From NCBI GenBank assembly GCA_932294295.1, contig OW028576.1, forward strand, positions 27,969,227-28,033,226: DNA of 64,000 nucleotides, given 5' to 3'. Positions 1 through 12,500 of this stretch are shown here, piece by piece. Origin of the DNA: Alitta virens (taxonomy: Eukaryota; Annelida; Polychaeta; Phyllodocida; Nereididae). Position numbers and translations under genes: made by a program. Position 1 is the stretch's first letter; every line of letters starts with the position of its first letter. The notes below the pieces were generated by a model. That model was not told the DNA's origin, made no database searches, and saw nothing but the letters and a program-made list of their open reading frames with translations.

Positions 1-2455
1 CAGGCATCAGCTGGTTATTTAATCATTGAATTACACAGAATACCAATTTATCCTAGATATGGCTGCATCACTACACTCAGATTCCCTGAAGAATACTTCT
101 AATTGATACAAAGAGTCACCACACTTGCTATTTTGTGAGTCAAATCTTGGGAACATCTAGGTGGAGTAATTAAGGTCATCATTATTCATATTTTGAATAG
201 TTCAATGTTTAAATTCACTGGCTGACAGGTGAAACTAGCAGTAATGTTGGATTAAAAAGATAGATCATACTAAAATATTAAAGTGTATTATGTAGTATTA
301 CATACATCAGATATTCTGTACATTGTTGAAATTAATGTGCAGCCACACCAAAAATTCTACCAAATTTATAAAATTATGCCACAGCTTAAAGGCTATCCAA
401 TATGTTTATAGGTAAGCAGTCAAATGTTACTCATTCCTGGGAATGTCAATGACATTTTGGGTTTAAACGTCATTAACTTCAATTACCCCATAACAACCCC
501 CCTCCCCCATCAACTAATTAGCTTTGATGTGACTGCAATTATCGAGGTAGTACACAAATTAAAATATAAAACTAATATACATTAGACATGCAGTACATAA
601 TGAAAATAATCAAGCAGTCAAACCACAAACTGTTCAGACACTTTCAAATTCTATATCAGTTTACCCTGATACTAATGTATTATAATTATTGACAGTATTA
701 TCCCATATCAAGGTGCATTTTCCCCTTATACTGGTTTTTTGCCTGGCAGATATATGAAGGGAAAATTAGCAGTATACTGGCATGTACTGGAATTGACCAA
801 TAAGAGGACAGAACTCTTTTAAAGAAAACGAACATCATCAACAAAATCATGCATACAGATTTGAGGCAGTTTAGTTATTTAATGAAAGGGTGTGTGACAT
901 TCTTAGTAACCCAAACTTTATTATATTTTTAGAAATGTTAATTTCATTCATGACTAAGACCAGAAAATGTGTGTTTTTATCGGTATTTTAACCGACAGAA
1001 GCAATTGGAGGCGTGGCCAGGATGTAGCTTACTATACAGTTGCCCTTAGCAACTGTAGACATAGAAGACAATCAACTGATTTCTTGTCATTCTCTGAGTC
1101 ACATTTGCAGAGGTGCTGTGTCGCCAAGACTTTACTTATGAAGGTGAAAATTAATAGGCTTATCAAAAATCATGTGAAGAATCTTCTATATATTTAAATT
1201 AAACATTTGAGACCAAACATACAAGGATTACCGGAGTTATGAACAATGGTATAAAAAGATCATCTCATGGCTATTCGCAATATATCCCAGGAATACTCTC
1301 CCTCAATCCTTCAGAACAATTGGTTTGCATTATCATTGATGTTTGATAATATAATGTTTGCTGTTCAAAAAAAAACAACAGAAGAGCAGGTTGATGCCAA
1401 AAGTGGAGTTGATCCCCCCCCCCCTTGTCCAACAAAGGAGTAACTTTCTAAATCCCACGGATGGAAATTGCTCCGTATGTGATCATAATAGCTCCACTGA
1501 AATTTCTGTGCTAAATATAACTCTTTATCCTTCTGACATTAAACGTGCATATCATTTCATCAATTCAAATTGATATCAATTCTGTAATGTCAAATTGATA
1601 AAGTGGCTCTCAGAAGCGAAATACAATTATCTCATCTGGGTCTCCTTGCCTTTTTTTTCCCTCAGGGGGCTTATGAATGTCATTGCTATCGTCATTGTCA
1701 ATCCCTCTGAGGGAAGTGAAGTTAGTGATTAGTGTCTACTGTGAATACCTATAGGTTTCGTTTGCTACTGATGCCAACACAGTTAGTTCATATGTGACAG
1801 ATAACTAAATATTGGTAACCCTTAAGTATCTAAATCATTTGTGGAATAACCGTCATTATACAAAAATCACAAAAAATCTAAACAAAAAATATATATTCAT
1901 GCACAAGATATATTAACCATGCACAATTACTGCAAAAAGGGAACAACCTGTACATTAATATGAAAATAAACCTGTTGTCACACCACAATATTTTCAGACA
2001 CTTCCAAGTATTTATTTGAAGGGTAAATTGCAATTGAAGTAAGATGCCACCATATTCTCTAAGTTTATAAAATTTATTAAACCAGTTTCTATCTACAACT
2101 GCGACTTTCCAACTAGCACCATCATATATTACATTTTTGGAATTTTCCAGCGCATCTGACTTACATTTTGGTGTGACAGAAATTATCTATACAACAATAA
2201 TTTTAAAAGATAACCATGCACAATATTTTATGATAAATACAACACGTGTCCTACTTGGAGATATCAATGAAACTGACAACATAAATTTCCTCAATCTCTG
2301 TTGTCCAAATGTCCATTTTATGAAAAATCTATTTGTTTTAACTCCTTAAAATGGTAGGTTTCTTAATCTTTACCTATATTTTCTTTCAATAGCCATTAAT
2401 ACTTTTAGCATAAGTCACTTGCCTTTGTGACCTCTACTGTTTTCCCTGATGAGCA
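1..2455. other. 3' flank of receptor gene copy 1, no gene seen
   Basis: This AT-rich sequence lies downstream of the minus-strand receptor gene. Short open frames (for example 967-1197 and 1358-1573) are broken by indels in the matching part of copy 2, so they are not supported as genes. Reverse-complement AATAAA signals at about 2,014 and 2,073 could end the receptor transcript. A perfect RFX-type palindrome lies at 1,039. Confidence 0.6.
1039..1053. promoter_or_regulatory. RFX X-box-like palindrome
   Basis: GTTGCCCTTAGCAAC matches the RFX consensus (GTNRCC, short spacer, RGYAAC) with complete half-sites and sits inside a slightly longer inverted repeat. It is unchanged in the duplicate at 11,084. 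It lies about 1.4 kb beyond the receptor stop codon, so any role as an enhancer is a guess; it may only be part of an old repeat. Confidence 0.4.
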
Positions 2456-5400
2456 TCAACCAACCAAGATGAGATAATCGTTCTCATCTTTGTCGTCATC
2501 TTTTGATTTGCCATGTTCTTCAGTTTCCTTTGCATTTTCCACACCAGTTTGAACACCATCAGGACTGTGTTTAGAGTTAGCACATTCTGTAGTCTCACTT
2601 GTGGCTTTATCTTCAATAGATTCTTCATCCTCAGCCATTGTCTGCTTCACTCCAGATTCCATGTCTGGTTCAAAAGATATATCAAATAAATTGTGACAGT
2701 TATTCAGGCTACCTCTCTGGTTATTATTAAGTTCATACACTATGTTAATTATTAAGTTCACATACTCTTTAAATCATACCATAAGCATGCAAATGAGGTC
2801 ATATTGCCATTCATTGATTTCTCTAAACAATAATTGCAGGAAGGATGCCTCAAAACCCATAATGACATTATCTTAGAGATATCCTACTATATTATTGTAA
2901 ACCCATAGAAAATATATAGCAGAAAAGAACAGAGAGAATCTGAGCTTGAGCTTGGAAATCTTACTTTGCTTACCTTTAGTGGTGGGGTCAGCTTTGGTAA
3001 CCTTAGGCTGTTCAGTCTTGATATCCTCAAGTAGGCGACAATTTTCATCAAGGGTTTCATTCAGATCTATTTTTTCATTGATCTTGTCAGTAGTTCTATA
3101 AAGTAATATCAATAACAAATATATATATTATGAGTTTTTTGTCATTGCGTTTTTTTGTTGATTGTTTTTTTTTTGTTGTATATCTTTGTCCTATCTCGGG
3201 ACATACCTTGTTTTGCCATCCAGCAGTGTGTATAAAGTCCCAGATGAGCTCTTGGAGCTGTTGTCATCGTCATTGAGATTTTCCTTGCTTAGACCCATGT
3301 ATTCATTTTTCGTGCTTTCCTCACTTGTATCTGAATCCCCATCCTGGCTTTTGTTACTTTGGTTGTCATTCTCATTGGGGTCAATTTTGTCCTCAACAAC
3401 TTCATCTGGAGCATCTTCATTGAGCTGTGCCAGAATGTCCTCATCAGGTGGTACACTTACGCAAACAGAAAAATAATCCAATAAAATGGCTGTTTTCATT
3501 ATGTTTATGTTGACAAAGAAGGTCCTATAAGTAACATACCAGTTTATGCACACCAATCAATATAGTTTAAGGATTTTTGTTTTGGCTGAGATTAAATCTA
3601 GTGGCATCTTAATCTGGGAATAATTTAAAGTATCAGATATAGAGTTTGCAGCATTAGATGAAGTATATTAAATTTTACTCACCTTGGGGGGAGATACACT
3701 TCATCTTTGTCTGAATCTGAAGATGACTGATCCCACCAGGCGTCAACAACATTCGTTTCATGGCACACTGGAGCACGCAGCAAAGATGGTGTTAGTCTTT
3801 TGCTTTGGTCACCTAGAATTGCCCTGTAAAAAATATGCAATATATCCGAAATTATAAGTTTGACTATGCAGCAATATAATTAAATTAGGTACAGACAAAG
3901 TTATGCACTATAAGTATACACTATAAACTTTGGAGGCTTGCTGTGAGAATTTGTTTATGATTTTTTGCATGTAGCATTGCTATAAATATCATAAGATGAT
4001 TTAAAAAGGTTGGTATGAGATCAACAATAAAAACTATAATACCTGGATGGCAGCAGTAATTCTCCTCCTTTTGCATTTGATCCAATGGATTTCTCCCTTC
4101 TCTGGCTGACTTGACGTATTTCCCATTTGCGGGGAATGTAAAGGATGTCAAGGTCTTCGCTTAATATTTTAAAGAAAATGTCATGTAAATATCATGGGTA
4201 TTAGTTAGAATCAATAGGTAGTGAATATGCTTGAAACAAGTAATATTAGTATTATTGTTACCTGGGTGGCAAGGGCAATTCTCGCTTTAGCATAGTTGAT
4301 CCAGCACTTCGCACCAACGCCTGGCACACTGGAGATGCTTCAACACCGATGCTGTCAGTGTTTGAGAGTTCTCTGGAAACACTAAAAAGTGACATTTTTA
4401 GATATTTTGTTTTGAGAGAAAACTCATTCCAGCCACCATATTGTATCACTCTATTTCAATTTTGTAAAGATGTTTAGGTTCTGATTAGAAAAGTTCTCAC
4501 AATGAAAGTCACATTAATTTGTACCTGGGTGTTTGGGGAAGCTCACGTTTCTTCATAGTTGACTGCGCACTTGGAGTCAAACCTTGACACTCAGGGAATG
4601 CTTCAACCTGAACATTTGGGATGCTATGTATGCTTTGAAAGATTGGCGATCCCCTGGAAAAAGTTAAAGACTCTTATTACTGTTATAGCTTCACAAAGTA
4701 GAAAAATGTGTGGAATAATATCATGTATTTGCTAACATAGAAATGTTACAGTCAAAACGTTGTTTGTGTTATTATGTTTCACTTACCTTTGACTTTTGTC
4801 TCTCAGATCCATGCTCTTGACATCAATGTAGTTGTAGTCTTGTTCTTGCATTGCAGATTGCTTCCTTAGACATTTGACTTTGTGTTTCCTGACAATAATT
4901 AGTTAACATTACTCACTGCTGGCATGTCACACAAATGGAAAATATAACCAAATAGCACTTGCCACCAGATGTTCTACCTTCTTACATTTCTGACCCCATC
5001 AATATAAATTATATATGTCAATTTCACCTGCACAAGAAGACTGCAGCTATGATGAATGCAAGGACAGCAACTAACAACAGTCCTCCAAGTACTGGCTCAA
5101 CCAAACTGGTGCCTGAAACTGTATATAACATGTTTATGCCATGTACACCAATGATTTTCTGATCATCATTAAAACTATCACCAAATAGAGAGAGAACTTT
5201 TTGAAAGAGAAAAATATACCACCACACTATATCATGTTACATAACACCTAATCGTTCTCAATCCCATCTATGCAGAAATATATGGAACTTCAAATTACCT
5301 TCAGTTGTATAAGCATCAATTGATGTAGGCTCAACTCCTGAAGAATAATAGATAAGGTTTAAAACCCACAAAAAAATATGGAAATGTATGAAGCCAAATT

Positions 5401-7107
5401 AAGAATCTAAGCATGAGTTATTTTCAAGAAATGTGTTTTCAGCGAATGGAGGAACAGCATGAGGCTGATAAATGTTGGTTGTGTGTTGATATCCTGCATA
5501 CCAATTATTAACAATTATTTGTTAAACAAATGTGTAACCTACCTGGTTGTGATGCTCTGTAAATTATGGTGGGCTCTGTTAAAAGGGAGAGAGTGCAAGC
5601 TTAAAATATATGTCAACAACAAGCAATTTATTTTTGATTTTGTAGACCCATCAACTGACACACAGTAGCAAAGGCAAACAAATAAGAAAATCAAATAAAC
5701 AGGAAACTTAGTTTGTACCTGGTTTGGATGTGCAACAGAGCTTCTTATTCTCATCTTCTTGACTGTCAACTATGTGATTAATGAATACAGTAAAATTAAT
5801 TACAAAAATGATGAGAAAAGAAAGTAATATTAAAGAATATATCTATTTCTTAAAAGTTTTCTGATGACTAATGCATATGTTGCCAACTACCAAGACATGC
5901 TTAAGAACTGCTACATGGAAAGGCTATCATTTCATAATGAAAGTAATAATATTTACCTAATAGTTCAATCCAGTACCTCACTTTTGAGATACAGCTTGCT
6001 GGACTTGTAAATGTAAGGTTAAATCTCCAAAAACCAACTCCATGGAAGGACATGTCTGGGGTGTAAATTTGTCTTGAGTTATAGCAGAATGGTGGCCTGG
6101 GGGACTTTTCCACACTGAGACAAAGTTGTGTACAGCTCCAGTAAGGTGTAAATTCATAAATCCTGATCTTCATTGTAATATTTTTACCAGCTCCTTGTCC
6201 ATTTGCTTGAAGTGAACAGTTGACATTCTGAGACTCTGAATATTCTCCTTCCTTAAATTGCTCATTCATCAGAGTAATTGTTGATGATTTGAATGTAAGA
6301 GGGAGAGTGGATGATTTTGCTATCTCCAACATTTGTATGTCTGAAATATTAAACAAACTTCTGTCACTTAAGTCTTCAATGTTATATTGCTTTCAGCAGC
6401 AAAGTAAATCCTATACATCAGGAAAGTGGTTATATATGAACCAATTGCCTAGAAAATGTGAGATGTGCAAGATAAGGTAATCTAAAACTATACAAAAATC
6501 ATTTAGATTTTAAGTTCTCTTGTTATCAAGTCAACACAATGAAACCTTTAGGGTATCTACAATGCATTGTATACTATACAACCTATCAGGCTTATCGTAC
6601 TCACCCATCTTACACCAATATTGCACATGCATACATTCTTTATGCTTGTTGGTGACCTCACACTGTCGATGAGCATTGCACTTCAACAATATGTCAGATG
6701 AGAGATCTGATGTAATGTTGACATCAACAATTACTATTTGATATGCAGAGCACTGAATGTGAACTGTTTCATTACATGTTGATACATTTATGCTGTTCAC
6801 CACATTGCCTGAAATTTCAAAAAAGACATAAATGTGTATTATTTAAAGAATATGACACCAAGCTCTAATTATGAGAAATTTCATTACATATATATTTTTT
6901 TAATAGTAAGCTATGACATTAAAAGGGCAAAAAAAAGGAAGGCAAACTATTCTTTCAGAACCATTGACAAGGAAATCATTTATTAAAATAAAAGGGAACA
7001 CCACAACCCTTCAACATTTTCTGTTAAAAAAACCATAATAAAATATATTATAATCACTTACAAATAAGTAAGAGCAAAAACCAAATGTCCCAAGATAAGA
7101 CCCTCAT
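2456..7107 (-). CDS. SUEL-lectin-like single-pass receptor, copy 1 (675 aa, 15 exons)
   Basis: Exons: 7107-7062, 6808-6605, 6340-5957, 5769-5719, 5575-5543, 5337-5299, 5118-5028, 4888-4787, 4653-4525, 4372-4262, 4159-4043, 3823-3683, 3455-3207, 3095-2974, 2664-2456. Every junction is GT-AG and every phase agrees. Order: signal peptide (about 1-16); a six-cysteine domain (16-84) resembling the C-terminal half of SUEL galactose/rhamnose-binding lectins (KC..QCEV...C..VQYWC) but lacking the usual YGR and DPC sugar motifs; an unrecognised cysteine-bearing domain (84-212); three tiny stalk exons; a transmembrane helix (262-282); and an acidic cytoplasmic tail of about 390 residues. The tail has candidate phosphotyrosines at Y301/Y303 (YIDV), Y404, Y479, Y535 (YMGL), Y558 (YTLL) and Y670 (YLIL, just before the stop). 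Exons 9-12 end in related Pro/Leu motifs. A role in surface recognition and SH2-type signalling is inferred; the ligand is unknown. Confidence 0.87.
5028..5118 (-). other. Transmembrane exon of receptor copy 1
   Basis: This exon encodes the whole membrane segment LGGLLLVAVLAFIIAAVFLC followed by a basic stop-transfer stretch in the next exon (RKHKVKCLRK). The helix is uncharged, unlike the paralogue, which has a lysine at the position of the second Ile of FII. Confidence 0.85.
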
Positions 7108-10100
7108 CCTGGGTGCTTGGTCCACATTCAAATGGACAGCTTTGCATCATAGTCCCAAATGTTTGGTTAAAGTTGTGATATGATTCTAGCTTGATGGAGG
7201 AAGTTATCATTAGTGCTGCATGTAAAAACAAATCCCATGATCAGAACAATTTCCTTTCTATTTTTTTAGGGATGATATTATGGTATATTTTAATTGTATA
7301 TTTATCTAATTTCCTAGTTAGATGTTTGGAAGGGATTTGTTTGCCATTCAGGCAGAAAGCTGTCAATGCCTACTTAATAGAGAGTCTCCTTATTTGTTCA
7401 GCAAGTGTGAGACCCATCAAAAATAGGGTCAATACAAAGATCAAATACTTTTGATGCTGCAGTTCATTGGTTCCTTTTTTAATTTATTTTTCAATATCCC
7501 AATATTTATAGTATTGTTTCACCTCTCCATCTAAGCATTGTAAAGTGCAAATAAATGAATACAAAATTGTACAAAAAGAATGGTGCACAAGAGAACAGAT
7601 GTCTGAGTCTGAAATTTAATCAATATTGTCTGATATTGATAAATTTAGTTCATGAGAACATCATTTTAAATGTATTGTTGATTATGATAACCAAACCATC
7701 TACTAGATCAGATAATATGAATATTTCTTATATAAATCTAGACGATGAATAAAGAAATTTACACTAACTGAAAAGAGGAAATAAAAGGAAGTGCTTTACT
7801 TGATATCTAAAATGTCAGTTGATTCAGCAAAACTATCTTCATATGGTCCCTACATTATAATTATGTCCTGTTATAAAACTTTATATTCTACACCTAAATT
7901 GTAATAGCCAATCAGCATGCACAGAGGGCATCACATGACAGGACCAATAAATCCTGATATTGGTTGGAAATATTCATCATGTAAAAGTGAAAGTGAAGGA
8001 TGTGTTTTTAATGTTTCAAGTTGTACCATTTAATAAACCACCAATTTGATATTATTCATACCATTATTTTGAGGAAAAATCTTGCACATGATTATCATTT
8101 GGTGTCAAAGGGCATAAAATCAAATGTAGTTTTGTAACTCATTGATGTGAATGAACTGAAGTATTTTGGGCACATTTTCAAAAGAGATCTTTCATTTACT
8201 TACTGACAAAACCATTAATTCTTGAACTTTCCTGCCTCAATGCATTTTCGCCTCTGTGTCATTTTGTTACACAGGCTGCCTTCTTTCGTACAGGTTTAAA
8301 TAGCCATTCTTGTTATCTAGAATGGGAATTTCCTATGTTCATGGTATCATAAACGATGCCTTGCTAAGAGATATAGTGCCAAGTTATACTGTACAATTTC
8401 TACAATTACGCGCGTTTGTTCAGATAGATAGAAATAGATAGATAGATAGATATGGATAGTACAGCCCTGTTATACAGTTCTTGTCACTCACAAGGTTTGA
8501 TTGATGGGGTGTGACAGAAAGGTGTGCTGAGAGACAGACAGAAAGACAGACAGAAAGACAGACAGCTAGACAGCGCGACAGACTGACAGAGAGACTGACA
8601 GACAGACTGACAGACAAACAGACGGACAGCTCAGCTAGCTAGACAGACAGACAGACAGATATGTAATCATAGACCAGATATTTTATTTCCTTACTGAGGA
8701 ACAGGCCAATGACTTCTCCATACGGTTGCTGATCAATCCTTCTGTAAATGATCAATACACGCACCAACTTTTCAAGAAAGCTAGACAATTTGGGTAATTA
8801 ACTATGCCTAAATGCTAATTCTTAATTCAATAAAACTAGCTCAATAAGTGAATCAGTCTGACATATCAGTCTGTTCAAAGTACATGTACCATGTCTAGAC
8901 AGTGATTAAATAAATATATATGAGAGATAAGATGTTTTTTTCAAAAATTATTTTGGACCCCAGTTGTACTGCTCTGCCAATATAGTCCCTACTGATAAGA
9001 TTTAAGTATCCATTATCAATGGCTTAGTTATCACTGTGTCTAATATACTTCAACTGCTCAGTGTCAGAACATTTCAGAACGAGAATGTAAGCTTTCACAT
9101 CATGTCATCAAACAACCCACTTGATGTTTCAGAATCACCCTTGTTTTATTGTTACTTAAATGTGGCAGAATATCTGCAATATTGTCTAAATTCTTCCATG
9201 GAACTTTCCTATTATGTTTTTTCTTGTTTGTTATAATAGTCACTGGATTCCAATACTAGGACATCACTGTAATAAGTTATACTAAGGTATCTAGGTCATC
9301 CATGTGGCCTTATGGGTCATTCCACATTGGCCAGCTGGGCACTGTTTCAGAGCTACTTCTCTAATGTTTTTCGATTGGTTGGCAAGATTTATCTCATAAT
9401 TATGTCTGCATTAGACAGCCGGTCATATCAGCTTGCTACATTATCACTGAGATTGAGGCATTCAAATCTATATTTTTTCTTTATCATAGTCTCTGCAGAT
9501 ATATTTTCATTCATTCAGAAATATTCTAATGGCTTTCTCAAGGTTGTTCTATAATATTAGGCATCTTCAAAAATGAAACTTAAGCATTGTTTTTTTTCTT
9601 AAGAACTTTATTTGAAGTATAAAAGTATCTACAGTTTTGTGATAATATAACATATTTTATTAACATGCAACTAACAAAATTAATTTCCAAAAATGGTATT
9701 GTAGCGCATAAGCTTTAGATAATAGATAACAGAAACTATATCCTAAAAATAAAGTTGATAATGACGTACTGACCAGATATATGTAAACTATATCATACTG
9801 TTAAGTACATGTAATATAGTAGATAACATATAAATCACTACATGGAAAAGCATGCATATTCTAGAAACTTTTAAAAGCCCCTGGAAACATACAAAATTTT
9901 AATCATATGTCAATCTGTGTTAAAATCCCATGAATGTATAAATAGCATTTTAGTTATTTCCTTATCCATTGTTGGCACATCCACTGGACTTCCCTACATG
10001 CAAAATAATAAAATTCATACATATATCTGACTTAAACATGCTTTAATAATAATAAAATACCAAATAAACAGAATTATACATACTTTTCAAATAATTTACA

Positions 10101-10776
10101 AAATATTTGAGGAAATACTCTCGAAAAATTGATGAAAATGTTATGTTTACATGGCATGTATTATTACTTTAATTTCCTCAATCACTACGCATGTTGAAAT
10201 TCTCTAATTCTACATTTCTGAAAACCGACCATAATCATGCATCGATTCACGCTTCTATCACGTATCACAAATATATCAACAACAGTTGTCATCACAAAAA
10301 ATTTAAAAAATCTATCTTACAGCAATTGAATATTTCTGAAATCAATCACATTGCAGAAAGTGATGGCAAATTAAATGAAAATGGCTGTTGATTCAGGTGT
10401 TGAAATAAAATTGTCTTTAGCTTTGAAGAAATAAAATCTGTACAGCTTATATATTACATATATATATAAACTTAAAGTTACAATGCTTGCCCTCATCTCA
10501 TAAAATTCCTAAACCTCCTGCAAATATGGGTTAACTGCCAGAAATATATCATAAAAACATGGATGTATTTAATGAAAGATTAACATATTGAAATATGTAA
10601 TTAAGTTTTTCTTAAGTACTAAATGATAAATATTGACAATGATTGGATTACAAAACCTTCACTGCAAAACAAATAAATACAAATGAACATTTTGCACCTT
10701 TGAGGCAAAGTCAAACCGCTGCTGACATACTAATCATATATTTTTGTCAAATTGTTTGAAATACATTTAGGTGCAA
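7108..10776. other. Spacer between the duplicated receptor genes, no gene seen
   Basis: I see no exon, RNA gene or recognisable transposon protein in this 3.7-kb stretch. It is AT-rich and holds a compound GATA/GACA microsatellite at about 8,423-8,660. The promoter of the copy 1 receptor gene should lie near 7,108-7,400, but I recognise no core element there. Confidence 0.6.
8423..8660. repeat. Compound (GATA)n/(GACA)n microsatellite
   Basis: Imperfect GATA units are followed after a short gap by a longer run of GACA/GAAA/GACT variants. The minus-strand open frame over it, rich in Ser-Val-Cys, is an artefact of the repeat. Confidence 0.9.
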
Positions 10777-12500
10777 CAGGCGTCAGCTGGTTTATTAATC
10801 ATTGAACTACACAGAATATCAATTAATCCTAGATATGGCTGCATCACTACACTCAGATTCCCTGTAGAAGACTTCTAATTGATTCAAAGAGTCATTGACC
10901 CGAGAAGAGATGACAGTTTTGTTATTTAATGAAAGGGTGTGTGACATTCTTAGTAACCCAAACTTTATTATATTTTTAGTATGTACATTTTATTCATGAC
11001 TAAGACCAGAAAATGTGTGTTTATATTTGTATTTAACCGACAGAAGCAATTGGAGGTGTGGCCAGGATGTAGCTTAATATACAGTTGCCCTTAGCAACTG
11101 TAAACACAAAAGACGATCAACTGATTTCTGGTTAATCTCTGAGTCACATTTGCAGAGGTGCTGTGTCGCCAATACTTTACTTATGAAGGATTAATAGGCT
11201 TATCGAAAGTATGTGAAGAATGTTCTTTAAACATTTGAGGCCAAACGGCCAAGGATTAGTGGAGGTATGAACATTGATCCTACACAACATTGTCATGCTA
11301 AAAGATCATATTAAATATATACCCGGAATACTCTCCCTCGACCCTTCAGAACAATTAGTTTGCATTATCATTGATGTTTGATAATATTATGTTTGATGTT
11401 CAAAAAAATAATAATAGAAGAGCAGGTTGATGCCACAAGTGGAGTTAATCCCCTCGTCCAACAAAGGAGTAACTTTCTACCCCCCCCCCCCCCCATCGAA
11501 AGGAAATTGCTCCGTATGTGATCATAATAGCTCCATTGAAATTTATGTGCCTATTGTCACTCTTTATCTCATTTCATCAATTCAAATTTATATCAATTCT
11601 GTAATGTCAAAATTATAAAGTGGCCTCTCAGAAGCGAAATACAATTATCTCAGCTGGGTCTCCTTGCCTCTTTTTTCCCCCATGGGGCTTAAGAATGTCA
11701 TTGCCATCGTCATTGTCAATCCCTCTGAGAGAATTAAAGTTCGTTATTAGTGGCTACTGTGAATACCTATGGGGTTTTTTTTGCTACTGATGCCAACACA
11801 GTTAGTTCATATGTGACAGATAACTAAATATTGGTAACCCTTAAGTATCTCAATCATTTGCGGTGTAACTGTAATTATACAAAAATCACAAAAAATCTAA
11901 ACAAAAAATATATATTCATGCTCAAGATATATAAACACAATTACTGCAAAAAAGGAACAACCTTTACATTAATATGAAAATAAACATTTTGTCACATCAC
12001 AATATATTCAGACACTTCCAAATATTTAAAAGAAGGGTAAATTGCAATAGAAATAAAATAGTTAAAGATGCCATCATAGTCTCTTATTTTATACAATTTA
12101 CTAAACCAGTGCCTATCTTCAACTGTGACTTTCCAACTAGCACCATCACATATTACATTTTTGGAATTTTCCAGCGTGTCTGACTTACATTTTGGCATGA
12201 CATCGATTATCTATACAACAATAATTTTAAAAGATAACCATGCACAATATTTTATGATAAATACAACATGTGTCCTACTTGGAGATATCAATGAAATTTA
12301 CCACAGCAATTTCCTCAATCTCTGTTGTATTAGGTGTATAGTCCCAGCAGTCCAAATGTCCATTTTATGAGACATCTATTTGTTGTATCTCCTCAAAAAG
12401 TAGGTTTCTTATTCTTTACCTATATTTTCTTCCACTAGCCATTAATACTTTAACATAAGTCACTTGCCTTTGTGACCTCTACTGTTTTCCCTGATGAACA
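10777..12500. other. 3' flank of receptor gene copy 2, no gene seen
   Basis: This aligns with the flank of copy 1 downstream of the stop codon and includes a second RFX-like palindrome at 11,084. Small open frames here differ in frame and length from those in copy 1 and are judged non-coding. Confidence 0.6.
11084..11098. promoter_or_regulatory. RFX X-box-like palindrome, duplicate
   Basis: GTTGCCCTTAGCAAC is identical to the copy at 1,039, although neighbouring bases have changed. Function is not shown. Confidence 0.4.

Larger units (their letters stand above)
1..7120. repeat. Segmental duplication, copy 1
   Basis: This block and the one from 10,777 to about 17,830 are a direct tandem duplication. 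Exons, introns and the 3' flank align almost base for base over long stretches; for example, the intron and flanks around 2,760-2,970 match 12,800-13,010. The left edge lies at or before the start of the window, since the first bases here match those from 10,777. Copy 1 carries about 730 bp (roughly 115-858) that copy 2 lacks. Each copy holds one complete minus-strand receptor gene. Confidence 0.93.

Noticed and set aside
535..558. Classical ITAM in the lectin-like receptor tail (numbers are residues of copy 1)
   Set aside because: The YMGL and YTLL motifs are 23 residues apart, beyond the usual ITAM spacing of 6-12 residues between motifs, so I call them separate YxxL motifs only.
967..1197. 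Small plus-strand gene of 76 codons
   Set aside because: The matching part of the duplicate has indels that break the frame, and the codons show no conserved protein pattern.
3162..3476. Plus-strand open frames rich in Ser/Leu over the receptor tail (also 13,199-13,507)
   Set aside because: They are antisense shadows of the acidic tail exon, whose minus-strand reading is supported by phases, splice sites and the duplicate.
8420..8617. Minus-strand frame of repeated Ser-Val-Ser-Leu
   Set aside because: It is the translation of the GACA microsatellite and carries no domain.
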